Origin: a bacterium
GTDB lineage: Bacteria; UBP14; UBA6098
NCBI GenBank assembly: GCA_030642425.1
Contig: DAOWNU010000097.1
Location: 1 to 7,205 of the forward strand
Reading direction: 5' to 3'
Length of the DNA stretch: 7,205 nucleotides
Below, one piece after another: positions 1-6,314 of this stretch (position 1 is its first letter; every line of letters begins with the position of its first letter). The notes under the pieces are model-generated. The model worked only from the letters and a program-made list of their open reading frames with translations. It made no database searches and was not told the DNA's origin. A program made the position numbers and the translations under genes.

Positions 1-53
1 CATTTGGGCTTTGAGCTTCATTTGGCATTTGGATTTTGGCATTTGACATTCTC
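1..53. repeat. Degenerate heptanucleotide tandem repeat (CATTTGG family)
   Basis: The left edge reads as consecutive 7-base units: CATTTGG (1-7), GCTTTGA (8-14), a 4-base GCTT spacer, then CATTTGG (19-25), CATTTGG (26-32), ATTTTGG (33-39), CATTTGA (40-46) and CATTCTC (47-53). The array may continue left of the window. The unit differs by one base from CATTAGG, the heptamer in the spacer near 2440, so these may be one family. No gene is seen before 133. Confidence 0.7.
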
Positions 54-82
54 TCCACAGACACATGAAGGGTTTTGTGAAC

Positions 83-111
83 AAGTTGTAGATTTGTGAA
101 CCAACTTTTTT
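83..111 (+). terminator. Weak hairpin plus T-run, possible terminator of an upstream gene
   Basis: AAGTTG (83-88) can pair with CAACTT (102-107), and the second arm runs into six T (106-111). The stem is only 6 bp and AT-rich, so it is a weak rho-independent terminator candidate. A direct repeat TTTGTGAAC occurs at 74-82 and again at 93-101 in the loop. Chance structure is a fair alternative. Confidence 0.22.
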
Positions 112-132
112 GCACAGAAATCAGAAATAACT

Positions 133-1701
133 ATGGTCGTTTTTCGGGTGGCAGCAATTTTTCTCTTTTTTATGAGTGCGATTTTTGCCTCCGGCAACGA
201 TTCTTTGCGAGCGCAAATATCGCGTAAGCGGAGTGATATCGCGCGCCTTACGCAAGAAGAGGGCAATACAGTCGGGATTTTGGACGGCCTTTCCCGTGAG
301 ATAACACTCGTGTGCGACCTGCTGGACAGCCTCGGGAAGCGCGATTCGCTCCTGACCGGGCGCTTGGAAAGCCTGTCCGACTCGCTCGATAATTCCCTGA
401 TCCGGCTCGACTCCGCAAGAGTTGTTCAGGCGGAAGTTCTTCGCGCGATGTATATACGCGGCAGGGGAAGCGAATTGATTTTTCTCCTCGGTGGAAAAGG
501 GCTTGGCGATTTCATATCGAGGCTGGGGTATTTTACCTTCCTCGCGCGCGAACGCAGGGAGCTTTCCGCCGGTGTTGCAAAAGAGGCGGAGATCGTTCAA
601 GCCGTGATAGATTCGACCGAGGCGGTTATGTTCCGTGTGGCCGCGAACCGCGATCTCCGGCGCGCCGAGCGGGACAGTATGCAAGCCGCAATCGATTCGA
701 AACGGACGATACTCGATAGGATACGAAGCAACAAGGAGCAATATGCGCTCGCTATCGCCCAGATGGAGCGTTCTCTCCGGGAAATCGCCGCCCGGATGCC
801 AAAATCGAAAAGAGAAGGCGATTTTGAAAAATTTCACGGGCGCCTCCCCTGGCCGACCGTTTCCAATACGATCATTCATCCGTTCGGAATTGTGAAAGAG
901 AGCAGATTCGGGACCGAATTCCGCAATGCGGGCATCGATATTGCTACCAAACCAGAGGAGCGGGTTTATGCGGTCGCCGAGGGACGGGTGGCCCAGGTGT
1001 TCTGGCTGCGCGCCTACGGCAGGATCGTTATTATCGAACACGAGGGCGGTTATTTCTCGGTCTATGGCAATCTCGGCAGGATAACTATCGACATGGGATC
1101 GAGCGTCGCAGCGGGGGAAACGATAGGCTATACCGCACCCGACGGCTGGCTCGAGGGCGCGAAACTGCATTTTGAGATCCGCAACGGCAAACAGGAGGTC
1201 GATCCGGTTGAGTGGCTCGTAACCGTATATTTTTTTAAGGGCAACCCCCGGACAGGAACGCGCAAAAGAACTGCTCGCGCACGCTATCGAAGGCGGAAGG
1301 CTGGCCTCGGCATACCTTTTTCGCGGGCCTTCGGGAATTGGGAAATTCATGGCCGCCCTCGAGCTCGTGCGACGTCAAAAATGCCCTTCTCCCGAAGATT
1401 GCATCGGCGACTGTCATTCGTGCAGGCTGATAAAACATCGCGACCATCCCGACGTGCAGGTTGTTCTTCCACTACCGTCGGATATATCTTCCGACCCGGG
1501 GAAAACGGCCGAGGCGATGGCCGCCGCAGTATCCGATCCATTTATCGAACTGCATTTTCAAAAACCGGCGACTATCGGGATCGACCGGATCAGATTTCTC
1601 AACGAGAAACTATCTCTTTCCACGGTCATGAAAGGCGGGCGATGGGCGATAATCCGCAACGCCGACGCTATGACGCCCGAGGCCTCGAACGCATTTCTTA
1701 A
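133..1701 (+). CDS. EnvC-like murein hydrolase activator (coiled coil + degenerate LytM/M23); true end near 1238, literal frame runs to 1701
   Basis: Probable periplasmic activator of cell-wall amidases at the division site. Residues 1-19 form a signal peptide (hydrophobic run, then an AIFA|SG-like cleavage site), which favours the ATG at 133 over the one at 172. Residues about 22-225 are charged, Leu-rich coiled coil, including the RAMYIRGRGSELIFLL stretch typical of EnvC. Residues about 236-362 are a LytM/M23 domain ending in DPVEWL. Active-site residues are mostly lost: the first metal-ligand His is N265, the YGH histidine is N313, and the first His of HxH is K344; only D269 and H346 remain. 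This matches E. coli EnvC, which activates amidases rather than cutting peptidoglycan. After residue 368 the frame leaves conserved sequence and reads holB out of frame as an Arg-rich tail to 1701. That tail is an artefact of the T7 site at 1230-1236; with one more T the gene ends EWLVTVYFF-stop. The upstream ribosome site is weak. Confidence 0.85.
   Translation: MVVFRVAAIFLFFMSAIFASGNDSLRAQISRKRSDIARLTQEEGNTVGILDGLSREITLVCDLLDSLGKRDSLLTGRLESLSDSLDNSLIRLDSARVVQAEVLRAMYIRGRGSELIFLLGGKGLGDFISRLGYFTFLARERRELSAGVAKEAEIVQAVIDSTEAVMFRVAANRDLRRAERDSMQAAIDSKRTILDRIRSNKEQYALAIAQMERSLREIAARMPKSKREGDFEKFHGRLPWPTVSNTIIHPFGIVKESRFGTEFRNAGIDIATKPEERVYAVAEGRVAQVFWLRAYGRIVIIEHEGGYFSVYGNLGRITIDMGSSVAAGETIGYTAPDGWLEGAKLHFEIRNGKQEVDPVEWLVTVYFFKGNPRTGTRKRTARARYRRRKAGLGIPFSRAFGNWEIHGRPRARATSKMPFSRRLHRRLSFVQADKTSRPSRRAGCSSTTVGYIFRPGENGRGDGRRSIRSIYRTAFSKTGDYRDRPDQISQRETISFHGHERRAMGDNPQRRRYDARGLERIS
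1193..1214 (+). promoter_or_regulatory. Shine-Dalgarno AGGAGG and GTG start proposed for holB
   Basis: AGGAGG (1193-1198) lies inside the end of the envC-like gene, 13 bases before a GTG at 1212-1214. The spacing is longer than ideal. The GTG is in the holB frame only if one base is added in the T7 run at 1230-1236; translation then begins MARNRIFFLRATPGQE, which fits the usual short lead-in to the GQ motif of delta' proteins. Confidence 0.5.
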
Positions 1702-2302
1702 AACGCTCGAAGAGCCGCCGAACGACGCGCATATAATATTAACCAGCTCGCGCCCCGATTATCTTCTGCCGACAATTCTGAGCAGAACACAGCCGGTAAT
1801 TTTCACGCGTCTTTCCCGGCCAGAGATCGAAGAAGCCTTGATCTCGCGGGGAATCCCGGAGGATAGGGCCGCCGAACTCACGATTATCGCCGACGGCAGT
1901 ATTAGCTCGGCGCTGCGCGAAAGGGACGAGATTTCGGCGGAGATTCGATCTCTCGGAGAAGAGCTTTGGGTGAGCCTTTTCACGAGAAAAGATTCCTCGG
2001 CGCTCGATTTGACCGAAAAACTCGGCAAGGACAGGTTCCTTGCGGTCGCGGTTCTTGATTCCGCAACATCTTTTTTGCGCGATCATATTCTGATGCAATT
2101 AGGACTCGAACATCTTATTATCAACAAGGATTGCAAAGGCCGGCTGCACAAGGCCGCTACGAAATATCCCGATCCGGAGCCGATTGGCCGCGCGATCTCG
2201 TTCCTGCAGGAGAAGGCGTTCGTTCTGCATTTCAACCCACAATACGATCTTTTCTGGATGGACCTGATAATCCGGGGAAGGAGAATAATATTGGGGAAGT
2301 GA
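1212..2302 (+). CDS. DNA polymerase III subunit delta' (clamp loader); start reconstructed across a likely frameshift
   Basis: Clamp-loader AAA+ subunit that helps load the sliding clamp on primed DNA. As given, the frame is open from 1223 to 2302, but its first ATG (1349) lies after the conserved N-terminus, so that start is too late. Adding one T in 1230-1236 gives a 363-residue protein from GTG 1212, a normal delta' length. In that numbering: GQERAKELL at 14-22; a Walker A-like GPSGIGK at 39-45 followed by F rather than S/T, typical of a subunit that does not hydrolyse ATP; zinc-module cysteines C58, C64, C68, C71 followed by HPD (79-81); LKTLEEPP at 163-170; and the sensor/arginine-finger region TILSR with SR at 191-192. 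It is delta' rather than gamma/tau because of the short length and weak Walker A. If the sequence is correct as given, the only plausible upstream start is a rare ATT at 1229. It overlaps the envC-like gene, suggesting co-transcription and coupled translation. Confidence 0.9.
1230..1236 (+). other. T7 homopolymer, probable frameshift or slippage site
   Basis: Seven T lie at the junction of the envC-like gene and holB. With eight T, the first gene reads TAT TTT TTT TAA and stops, while holB becomes continuous from GTG 1212. With six T, the two genes would fuse in frame. The double repair by one base is the evidence that the given length is not the functional one. Confidence 0.7.
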
Positions 2303-2304
2303 AG

Positions 2305-2458
2305 AAAATTCTAATGTCGAAACCCTAAATCCTAATAAAGCCCTAATGCCTGATGACGAATGTCTAATTGCACCCCATCCCACTGGATTCCGAATCAAAT
2401 CCGGAATGACAGGAAACTGTATTTGAATAAGCATTAGTCATTAGGATTTAGGATTTTA
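2305..2458. repeat. Spacer element with inverted heptamer-repeat ends (MITE-like)
   Basis: The 169-base gap between holB and the next gene is nearly filled by this element. Its left part (2305-2377) is made of 7-base units such as CCTAATG, CCTAAAT, CCTAATA, CCTGATG, ACGAATG and TCTAATT, with a 4-base AAGC slip. Its right end (2432-2459) holds inverted units CATTAGT, CATTAGG, ATTTAGG and ATTTTAA, so the ends are imperfect inverted repeats. A small REP-like palindrome sits inside. No coding frame or transposase is present. It may be a non-autonomous element or simply two opposed heptamer arrays. Confidence 0.6.
2385..2412 (-). repeat. REP-like palindrome, degenerate copy
   Basis: ATTCCG (2387-2392) pairs with CGGAAT (2402-2407) around a 9-base loop. 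Read on the minus strand it begins CCTGTCATTCCGG and ends GGAATCC, the same frame of bases as the palindrome at 3729-3772, so the two spacers carry the same repeat in opposite orientation. Confidence 0.55.
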
Positions 2459-2471
2459 AACAAACAGGCCT

Positions 2472-3653
2472 ATGAAAAACGCGATCTTGCTCATCTGTCT
2501 CATCATAACTATACCTTTACTGGCGGCATGGAGGGATTTTTTTCCAAAAACGGAAGAAATTTTTGTCCGCCAATGCCGCCCGACTGCAATCGATTTTACA
2601 ATGGATAAATCGGGACGGCTGTTCGTTCTATCGGAGGGTGAGGATTCGGTTTTTGTCGAGATATTTTCTCCGGAGGGGAAATCGAAACTCACTATCGGCG
2701 GCGCACTCGGCCCAACACCCGCTCCCGAAACCTATGAAATTCAGATTTCCGAAAACGGGGAAATAATCGTTGTTCGGGGTATGGACAGTTCGCTCGATTC
2801 CCCGATAAACTGGGTCTTTGACGGCGGCGGCAGGGAAATTCTTCCCGGCGACAATGTGTTGAAATACGCCGAATGGCTCCGCGTGTCTCCCGGAGGAAAT
2901 TATTTTTCGTGTCAGGGGTATGCCTCCCGAAAATCGATAATTAACAATATTTTCAACCGAGATTTTGAGCCTATCCTCACGGAAAGAGATGTTATCCACG
3001 GGTATTTTATCGGCCTCGCCGGGGAGCAGGAGCTTGTTCTTCTGCTGGAGAGGGAAAACGAAAATTACTACCTCTGTCTGCTTGAACTTCCCTCCGAAAA
3101 AGAGCATTTCCGAACCACGCTCGACCCGAAATTAAAAAGGGTCGTCCCCCATGAGGGGATCACGGCTATCCTCGACGATTACTTCGTGTTCCTGACTTAT
3201 GCGTGCAAAAGCTCGACCGTCTATGCCTTCTCGCGGCAGAGCGGCGAACTCGTCTGGGAAAACCAGATGGCCTTCCCGGTAGATTACATCGGCGCTTCTA
3301 TCGACAGAAATTCGGTCGGACTGAAGAGCTTTCTGTGCACCGGTGTTCTCACGCCGAATGGCAAAGAGATTTTCTCCCATTGTGAGTCGCCTTTGGATGC
3401 CGATTTATCTCTGGGGATGTCTTTTAGGCCGCGCTTCACACTCTGGGGAGAGCGCCGGATACTAACTACGGCATATTATCTTTACGACCAGCAAGAAAAA
3501 TTTAAAACCGTTATCGTCCCGTTCGGCGAGGGCGAGAAAGAAATTTTTCCGGTGCAGCTGCCCTATCTTATCGGGGGTTTCCGTGTCGAAGGCCGCGATT
3601 ATGTTGTTGTATTAAAAGATAACGAGGTCGGGGTTTATCAAATAGTGCGGTAG
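2472..3653 (+). CDS. Secreted protein of unknown function, probable beta-propeller
   Basis: I do not recognise a named family. The 393-residue product starts with a clear signal peptide (residues 1-19, MKNAILLICL to LLAA, cleavage before W20, no lipobox cysteine), so it is probably exported. The rest is rich in short beta-strand patterns with turn motifs of propeller proteins: DKSGRLFVLSEG (about 45-56, NHL/SMP-30-like), SENGEIIVVRG, SPGGNYFSC, and a PQQ-like VYAFSRQSGELVWE near the middle of the second half. No catalytic signature is seen. The ATG is preceded only by a weak AGG-containing site. Its stop codon TAG abuts a copy of the repeat also found just upstream of the gene, so the gene is bracketed by repeats. 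A structural or sensing role at the envelope is only inference. Confidence 0.85.
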   Translation: MKNAILLICLIITIPLLAAWRDFFPKTEEIFVRQCRPTAIDFTMDKSGRLFVLSEGEDSVFVEIFSPEGKSKLTIGGALGPTPAPETYEIQISENGEIIVVRGMDSSLDSPINWVFDGGGREILPGDNVLKYAEWLRVSPGGNYFSCQGYASRKSIINNIFNRDFEPILTERDVIHGYFIGLAGEQELVLLLERENENYYLCLLELPSEKEHFRTTLDPKLKRVVPHEGITAILDDYFVFLTYACKSSTVYAFSRQSGELVWENQMAFPVDYIGASIDRNSVGLKSFLCTGVLTPNGKEIFSHCESPLDADLSLGMSFRPRFTLWGERRILTTAYYLYDQQEKFKTVIVPFGEGEKEIFPVQLPYLIGGFRVEGRDYVVVLKDNEVGVYQIVR

Positions 3654-3719
3654 AAAATCCTAATGTCGAAGCTCTAAATCCTAATGAATATCTAATGACT
3701 AATGTCTAATTACGCCCCA
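3654..3719. repeat. Second copy of the CCTAATG heptamer array
   Basis: This block aligns with 2305-2377: both begin AAAAT(T/C)CTAATGTCGAA, continue CTAAATCCTAAT, and end TGTCTAATT followed by CCCCA, with a 7-base length difference. The units are CCTAATG, TCTAAAT, CCTAATG, TCTAATG, ACTAATG and TCTAATT, with a 4-base AATA slip. It begins directly after the TAG of the preceding gene. Confidence 0.75.
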
Positions 3720-3728
3720 CACTCAACC

Positions 3729-3772
3729 TGTCATTCCCGCGCATTTTGTTATTCCCGCGAAAGCGGGAATCC
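3729..3772 (+). repeat. REP/dRS3-like palindrome with GAAA loop
   Basis: ATTCCCGC (3751-3758), GAAA (3759-3762) and GCGGGAAT (3763-3770) form a perfect 8-bp hairpin with a GNRA tetraloop. A second CATTCCCGCG half-copy at 3732-3741 precedes it. The core is the same ATTCCC...GGGAAT pattern as the dRS3 repeats of Neisseria, and similar repeats are common between genes of many bacteria. There is no T-tract, so it is not a standard terminator, though it could stabilise the mRNA 3' end. Confidence 0.7.
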
Positions 3773-3795
3773 AAAGGTGCGGCGTGGCGGGGCAC

Positions 3796-3823
3796 TTTTA
3801 CCTTTTACCTATTACCTTTTACC
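3796..3823. repeat. (TTTTACC)4 heptanucleotide tandem repeat
   Basis: Four 7-base units: TTTTACC, TTTTACC, TATTACC, TTTTACC, followed by a partial TT. It lies 21 bases before the start codon of the downstream membrane-protein gene, so a change in copy number would alter the leader just upstream of its ribosome site. Confidence 0.8.
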
Positions 3824-3844
3824 TTCTTCAACAAATTCTGACAG

Positions 3845-6001
3845 ATGACAATTGAAAATCCAAAAAAAATTCTGCTTGCCGCTGCGTTCTCGGTCGGCGG
3901 AATAGGTCTGCTGACACAGACGTTGCTTTTCCGCGAGCTTTCGATAGTCCTGCGCTCCAACGAGCTTATTATCGGGCTTTTGCTTTCTTCGTGGCTTCTT
4001 TTCGCGGGAATCGGCAGCATTACGGGGCTTTTCGGCCCGCGCTGGCGCGGTGTATATCTGTGGCAGACAATCGGGGCGGCGTTGTCCATAATTTGGTGCC
4101 ATTTGCTCGCAAATTTCCTGACTCCGGGTCAGGGAGAGATATGGCCTTTTTGGCGGACAGCGATTTTTATCGCTTCGGCGGTTGCGCCGACTGCGTTTCT
4201 CACCGGGGCGGGTTTCAGCGCGCTATCGAGAGCCTTTTCAAGGATCGGGAACCCGGCGAGGATTTACATTATCGAGGGCCTCGGAGCGCTGGCCGGAGGG
4301 CTAATTTCTCTTCTCTTCGCGCCGATCCTGCCCTCGCGGGTGATACTGCCGCTATTCGCCGGGCTGTCATTCGCCGGAGTCCTGCTGTTCTCGATATCCG
4401 CGAAAAACAGGCGCGTTTTTGCCCTCGGCTGTATTTCGCTTTTCGTTTTTCTGCCTTTGCTCAATTATCTCGATTCCTCGTTGTCCGCCTCTCTCCGAAA
4501 GGGATTCGATACGGTCCGGCACGAATCCGCGCACGGGGCAATCGAGGTCTCGACCCGTTTCAACGAAACATACCTTTTTCAAGGCGGCGTGTATCTCGGC
4601 TCCTCCGGCGATTCGATACTCGCCGAGCCAATCGTTCTGCCGCTTATTCTCCACAATCCCGATCCGGAGCGAATCCTGATAATGGGCGGAGTTCTGCAGG
4701 GCGCGGTCGAGAGCGCCCTGGCCTGCGATCCGAAAAAAATCACCTTATTAATCGAAGACCCAAAGGCGCTGGAAATCGGCCCGGCCAATTTCAGGGCCTT
4801 CCGGCTCCTGTCCGATCCACGTGTAGAAATAATTACCGGAGACCCGGGGCGATCCCTGCGCGCTCTCGAGGGCGAATACGACCTCGCAATTTTATTTCCG
4901 GGCATTCCGCAGTCCGGCGCCACCGGTAGGTTTCTTACAGCAACCTCTTTCAATTCGCTCTCCAGCCTGCTTTCTGACAACGCGATAACGGCGGTCTGTT
5001 TCCCGGTGAGTCCCAATGTCGTAACCGAAACCGAGGCGGCGCTTCTGTCGAGTGTCGGCGGCGCGATGGGTGCGCTCGGCGAGGTGAATCCATATCTTGT
5101 GGGCGGAGTCGCAATGCTCGTCGCTCCCGATAACGGCGAATTGGGCCAAAAAATGCGCTCCGGCGATTTTATCGACCCGCATAACAGACGCCTCCCAAAA
5201 CCCGTGATCTCGGAGCTGTTCGAGGAATTCCGCCAGATCGCCCTGCGGGATAAGATCGCGCGATACGCCACGCAGGCCAACTCCGAGAAACATCCTGTGG
5301 CGCTTATGCTCGGATTGCGTCGCTGGGAAAGGCTCGCCTCCGGCAAAATTATCGGAAAACTGTCGGGAATCCCCAAAAAAATCTGGTTTGGAGCGCCGGG
5401 GTTGTTGATATGTATCGCGGCCATTCTCGTCCTTCTGCGAAAATGTCGAAAATTACTCCTGCCTTCGCTATCGTTTTTCACCGGCGTTTTCGGGATGGGC
5501 ATCGCGGTATGGCTATTGTATCTTTTTCAGCTTGCCGCCGGGCAGTTGTATCTGGCGATAGGCCTTTTATCTTCGCTGTTTCTACTCGGGACCGTCCTGG
5601 GCGCGCGGGCTTCCTCTTCCGGCCGGGTCGATTTCCGCGGATGGCGTTTTTCGCTATTGGGCCTCGCCCTGCTAACAATCCCCCTGACATTGGGTTTTGC
5701 ACGGGCAATACCGATTTGGCTTGCAATTTCGGTTTTTGGCGTTTATCATCTCTCCGCCGGATGGATTGTCGGCGCGATTTATCCGCTGCTTTTGAGCCGG
5801 GCGAAAGATATCGGGATAGGGTTAGATCGCGCTCCGGGAGTTTTTTACGGCCTCGACCTGTTCGGTTCGGCGATTTCGGCGCCGGTTTTCGGTGTTCTTA
5901 TAATCCCCTCGCTCGGGATGATCGACGCGTTCATTTTGCTTGGATTGTTGCTCGGGTTGATATTCATTATATCCCTCGCCGCGAGAACCGCGAGAAAATG
6001 A
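3845..6001 (+). CDS. Polytopic membrane protein with degenerate spermidine-synthase-like domain
   Basis: A 718-residue protein with about seven membrane segments (residues about 8-208), a soluble Rossmann-like domain (about 215-500), and about six or seven further segments (about 513-714). This is the plan of fused membrane/spermidine-synthase proteins. The N-terminus (GIGLLTQTLLFRELSIVL, then a Gly-rich second segment) matches that family. In the soluble domain the fold is traceable: MGGVLQGA (280-287) in place of the GGGDG nucleotide loop, LLIEDP (301-306), DPRVEIITGD (324-333), EYDLAIL (344-350), and RFLTATSF (362-369) where the family has an R/LF-T-EF motif. The catalytic aspartate pair after YD is replaced (LFPGIP, 350-355), and the substrate-side DE..YHE motif is absent (SGDSILAEP, 254-262). 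Aminopropyl transfer is therefore unlikely; I infer a different or lost reaction, perhaps a membrane transport or electron-transfer accessory role. The ATG at 3845 follows the heptamer array and has a weak ribosome site. Confidence 0.85.
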   Translation: MTIENPKKILLAAAFSVGGIGLLTQTLLFRELSIVLRSNELIIGLLLSSWLLFAGIGSITGLFGPRWRGVYLWQTIGAALSIIWCHLLANFLTPGQGEIWPFWRTAIFIASAVAPTAFLTGAGFSALSRAFSRIGNPARIYIIEGLGALAGGLISLLFAPILPSRVILPLFAGLSFAGVLLFSISAKNRRVFALGCISLFVFLPLLNYLDSSLSASLRKGFDTVRHESAHGAIEVSTRFNETYLFQGGVYLGSSGDSILAEPIVLPLILHNPDPERILIMGGVLQGAVESALACDPKKITLLIEDPKALEIGPANFRAFRLLSDPRVEIITGDPGRSLRALEGEYDLAILFPGIPQSGATGRFLTATSFNSLSSLLSDNAITAVCFPVSPNVVTETEAALLSSVGGAMGALGEVNPYLVGGVAMLVAPDNGELGQKMRSGDFIDPHNRRLPKPVISELFEEFRQIALRDKIARYATQANSEKHPVALMLGLRRWERLASGKIIGKLSGIPKKIWFGAPGLLICIAAILVLLRKCRKLLLPSLSFFTGVFGMGIAVWLLYLFQLAAGQLYLAIGLLSSLFLLGTVLGARASSSGRVDFRGWRFSLLGLALLTIPLTLGFARAIPIWLAISVFGVYHLSAGWIVGAIYPLLLSRAKDIGIGLDRAPGVFYGLDLFGSAISAPVFGVLIIPSLGMIDAFILLGLLLGLIFIISLAARTARK

Positions 6002-6028
6002 GGTTTTACGGAATGATTTACAATTTTC

Positions 6029-6056
6029 TTGCGCGGCGCGAAAAATGGTGTATATT
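6029..6056 (+). promoter_or_regulatory. Promoter-like site, TTGCGC-16-TATATT
   Basis: TTGCGC (6029-6034) and TATATT (6051-6056) are separated by 16 bases, just after the membrane-protein stop. Transcription would begin near 6063 and run through the two hairpins at 6077-6114. Confidence 0.4.
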
Positions 6057-6076
6057 GAAATTGATGTAAATAGAAT

Positions 6077-6121
6077 CGACGCGGAGCGTCGGGGAAAACA
6101 TTCCCACGCGGGAACTGGGAA
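6077..6121 (+). other. Two tandem hairpins in the leader region
   Basis: CGACGC (6077-6082), loop GGA, GCGTCG (6086-6091) is a perfect 6-bp hairpin. TTCCC (6101-6105), loop ACGC, GGGAA (6110-6114) is a perfect 5-bp hairpin; a second GGGAA (6117-6121) could replace its 3' arm. An A-run follows rather than a T-run, so these are not standard + strand terminators. They may belong to an RNA started at the promoter-like site near 6029. Confidence 0.4.
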
Positions 6122-6146
6122 ACGAGAAAAAAAGTGCAGATTACTA

Positions 6147-6174
6147 TTGACATATGTTTTTCAACTCTTATCAT
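6147..6174 (+). promoter_or_regulatory. Sigma-70-like promoter for the NYN gene or its leader RNA
   Basis: A consensus -35 TTGACA (6147-6152) and a -10 TATCAT (6169-6174; 5 of 6 to consensus) are separated by 16 bases. Transcription would begin near 6181, about 134 bases before the NYN start codon. Confidence 0.6.
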
Positions 6175-6180
6175 TTCATT

Positions 6181-6314
6181 AGAAGTTGCTCATTGCAACA
6201 ATCCAAAAAGCATTATAGCCCACCATATACTACGGTCGCTAAAGACCGAGCTTTAGTGTATGGTTGTTATATCCCCGGGGGACCGATTCGGTCCCCCCTC
6301 TTATTAGGAGAAAA
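6181..6314 (+). ncRNA. Candidate structured leader RNA with three successive hairpins
   Basis: From the predicted start near 6181 three stems follow. First, GTTGC (6185-6189), TCATT, GCAAC (6195-6199). Second, an 11-bp outer stem with one G-U pair, ACCATATACTA (6222-6232) with TAGTGTATGGT (6254-6264), enclosing CGGTC (6233-6237) and GACCG (6244-6248). An exclusive alternative pairs CTAAAG (6239-6244) with CTTTAG (6251-6256). Third, GGGGGACCG (6277-6285), ATT, CGGTCCCCC (6289-6297), a perfect 9-bp stem ending 8 bases before the AGGAG site (6306-6310) of the NYN gene. No known riboswitch or T-box signature was recognised. It may be a 5' regulatory leader or a separate small RNA. Confidence 0.4.

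Noticed and set aside
121..1350. Long minus-strand open frame (409 codons) opposite the envC-like gene
   Set aside because: It mirrors the GC-rich + strand gene, shows no recognisable motif, and the + frame has a signal peptide, coiled coil and LytM domain.
1239..1701. Arg-rich C-terminal extension of the envC-like protein
   Set aside because: It is holB read in the wrong frame: the holB frame over the same bases has Walker A, the zinc cysteines and LEEPP.
2305..2458. CRISPR array in the repeat-filled spacer
   Set aside because: Repeats are 7 bases, degenerate and without unique spacers, and no cas genes are present.
3751..3770. REP-like hairpin as a rho-independent terminator
   Set aside because: A good stem but no following T-tract; the motif is a dispersed repeat, so termination is not supported.
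4579..5502. Minus-strand open frame (307 codons) opposite the membrane protein
   Set aside because: Rich in Pro, Ser and Arg with no domain; a shadow of the real + frame, which has clear family motifs.
5998..6069. 23-codon frame overlapping the membrane-protein stop (ATGA)
   Set aside because: No Shine-Dalgarno site, no recognisable sequence, and it covers the promoter-like site at 6029-6056.
6134..6256. 40-codon GTG-started frame in the NYN leader
   Set aside because: It lies across the consensus promoter and the hairpins, has only a weak GAG upstream, and resembles nothing known; RNA structure explains the region better.
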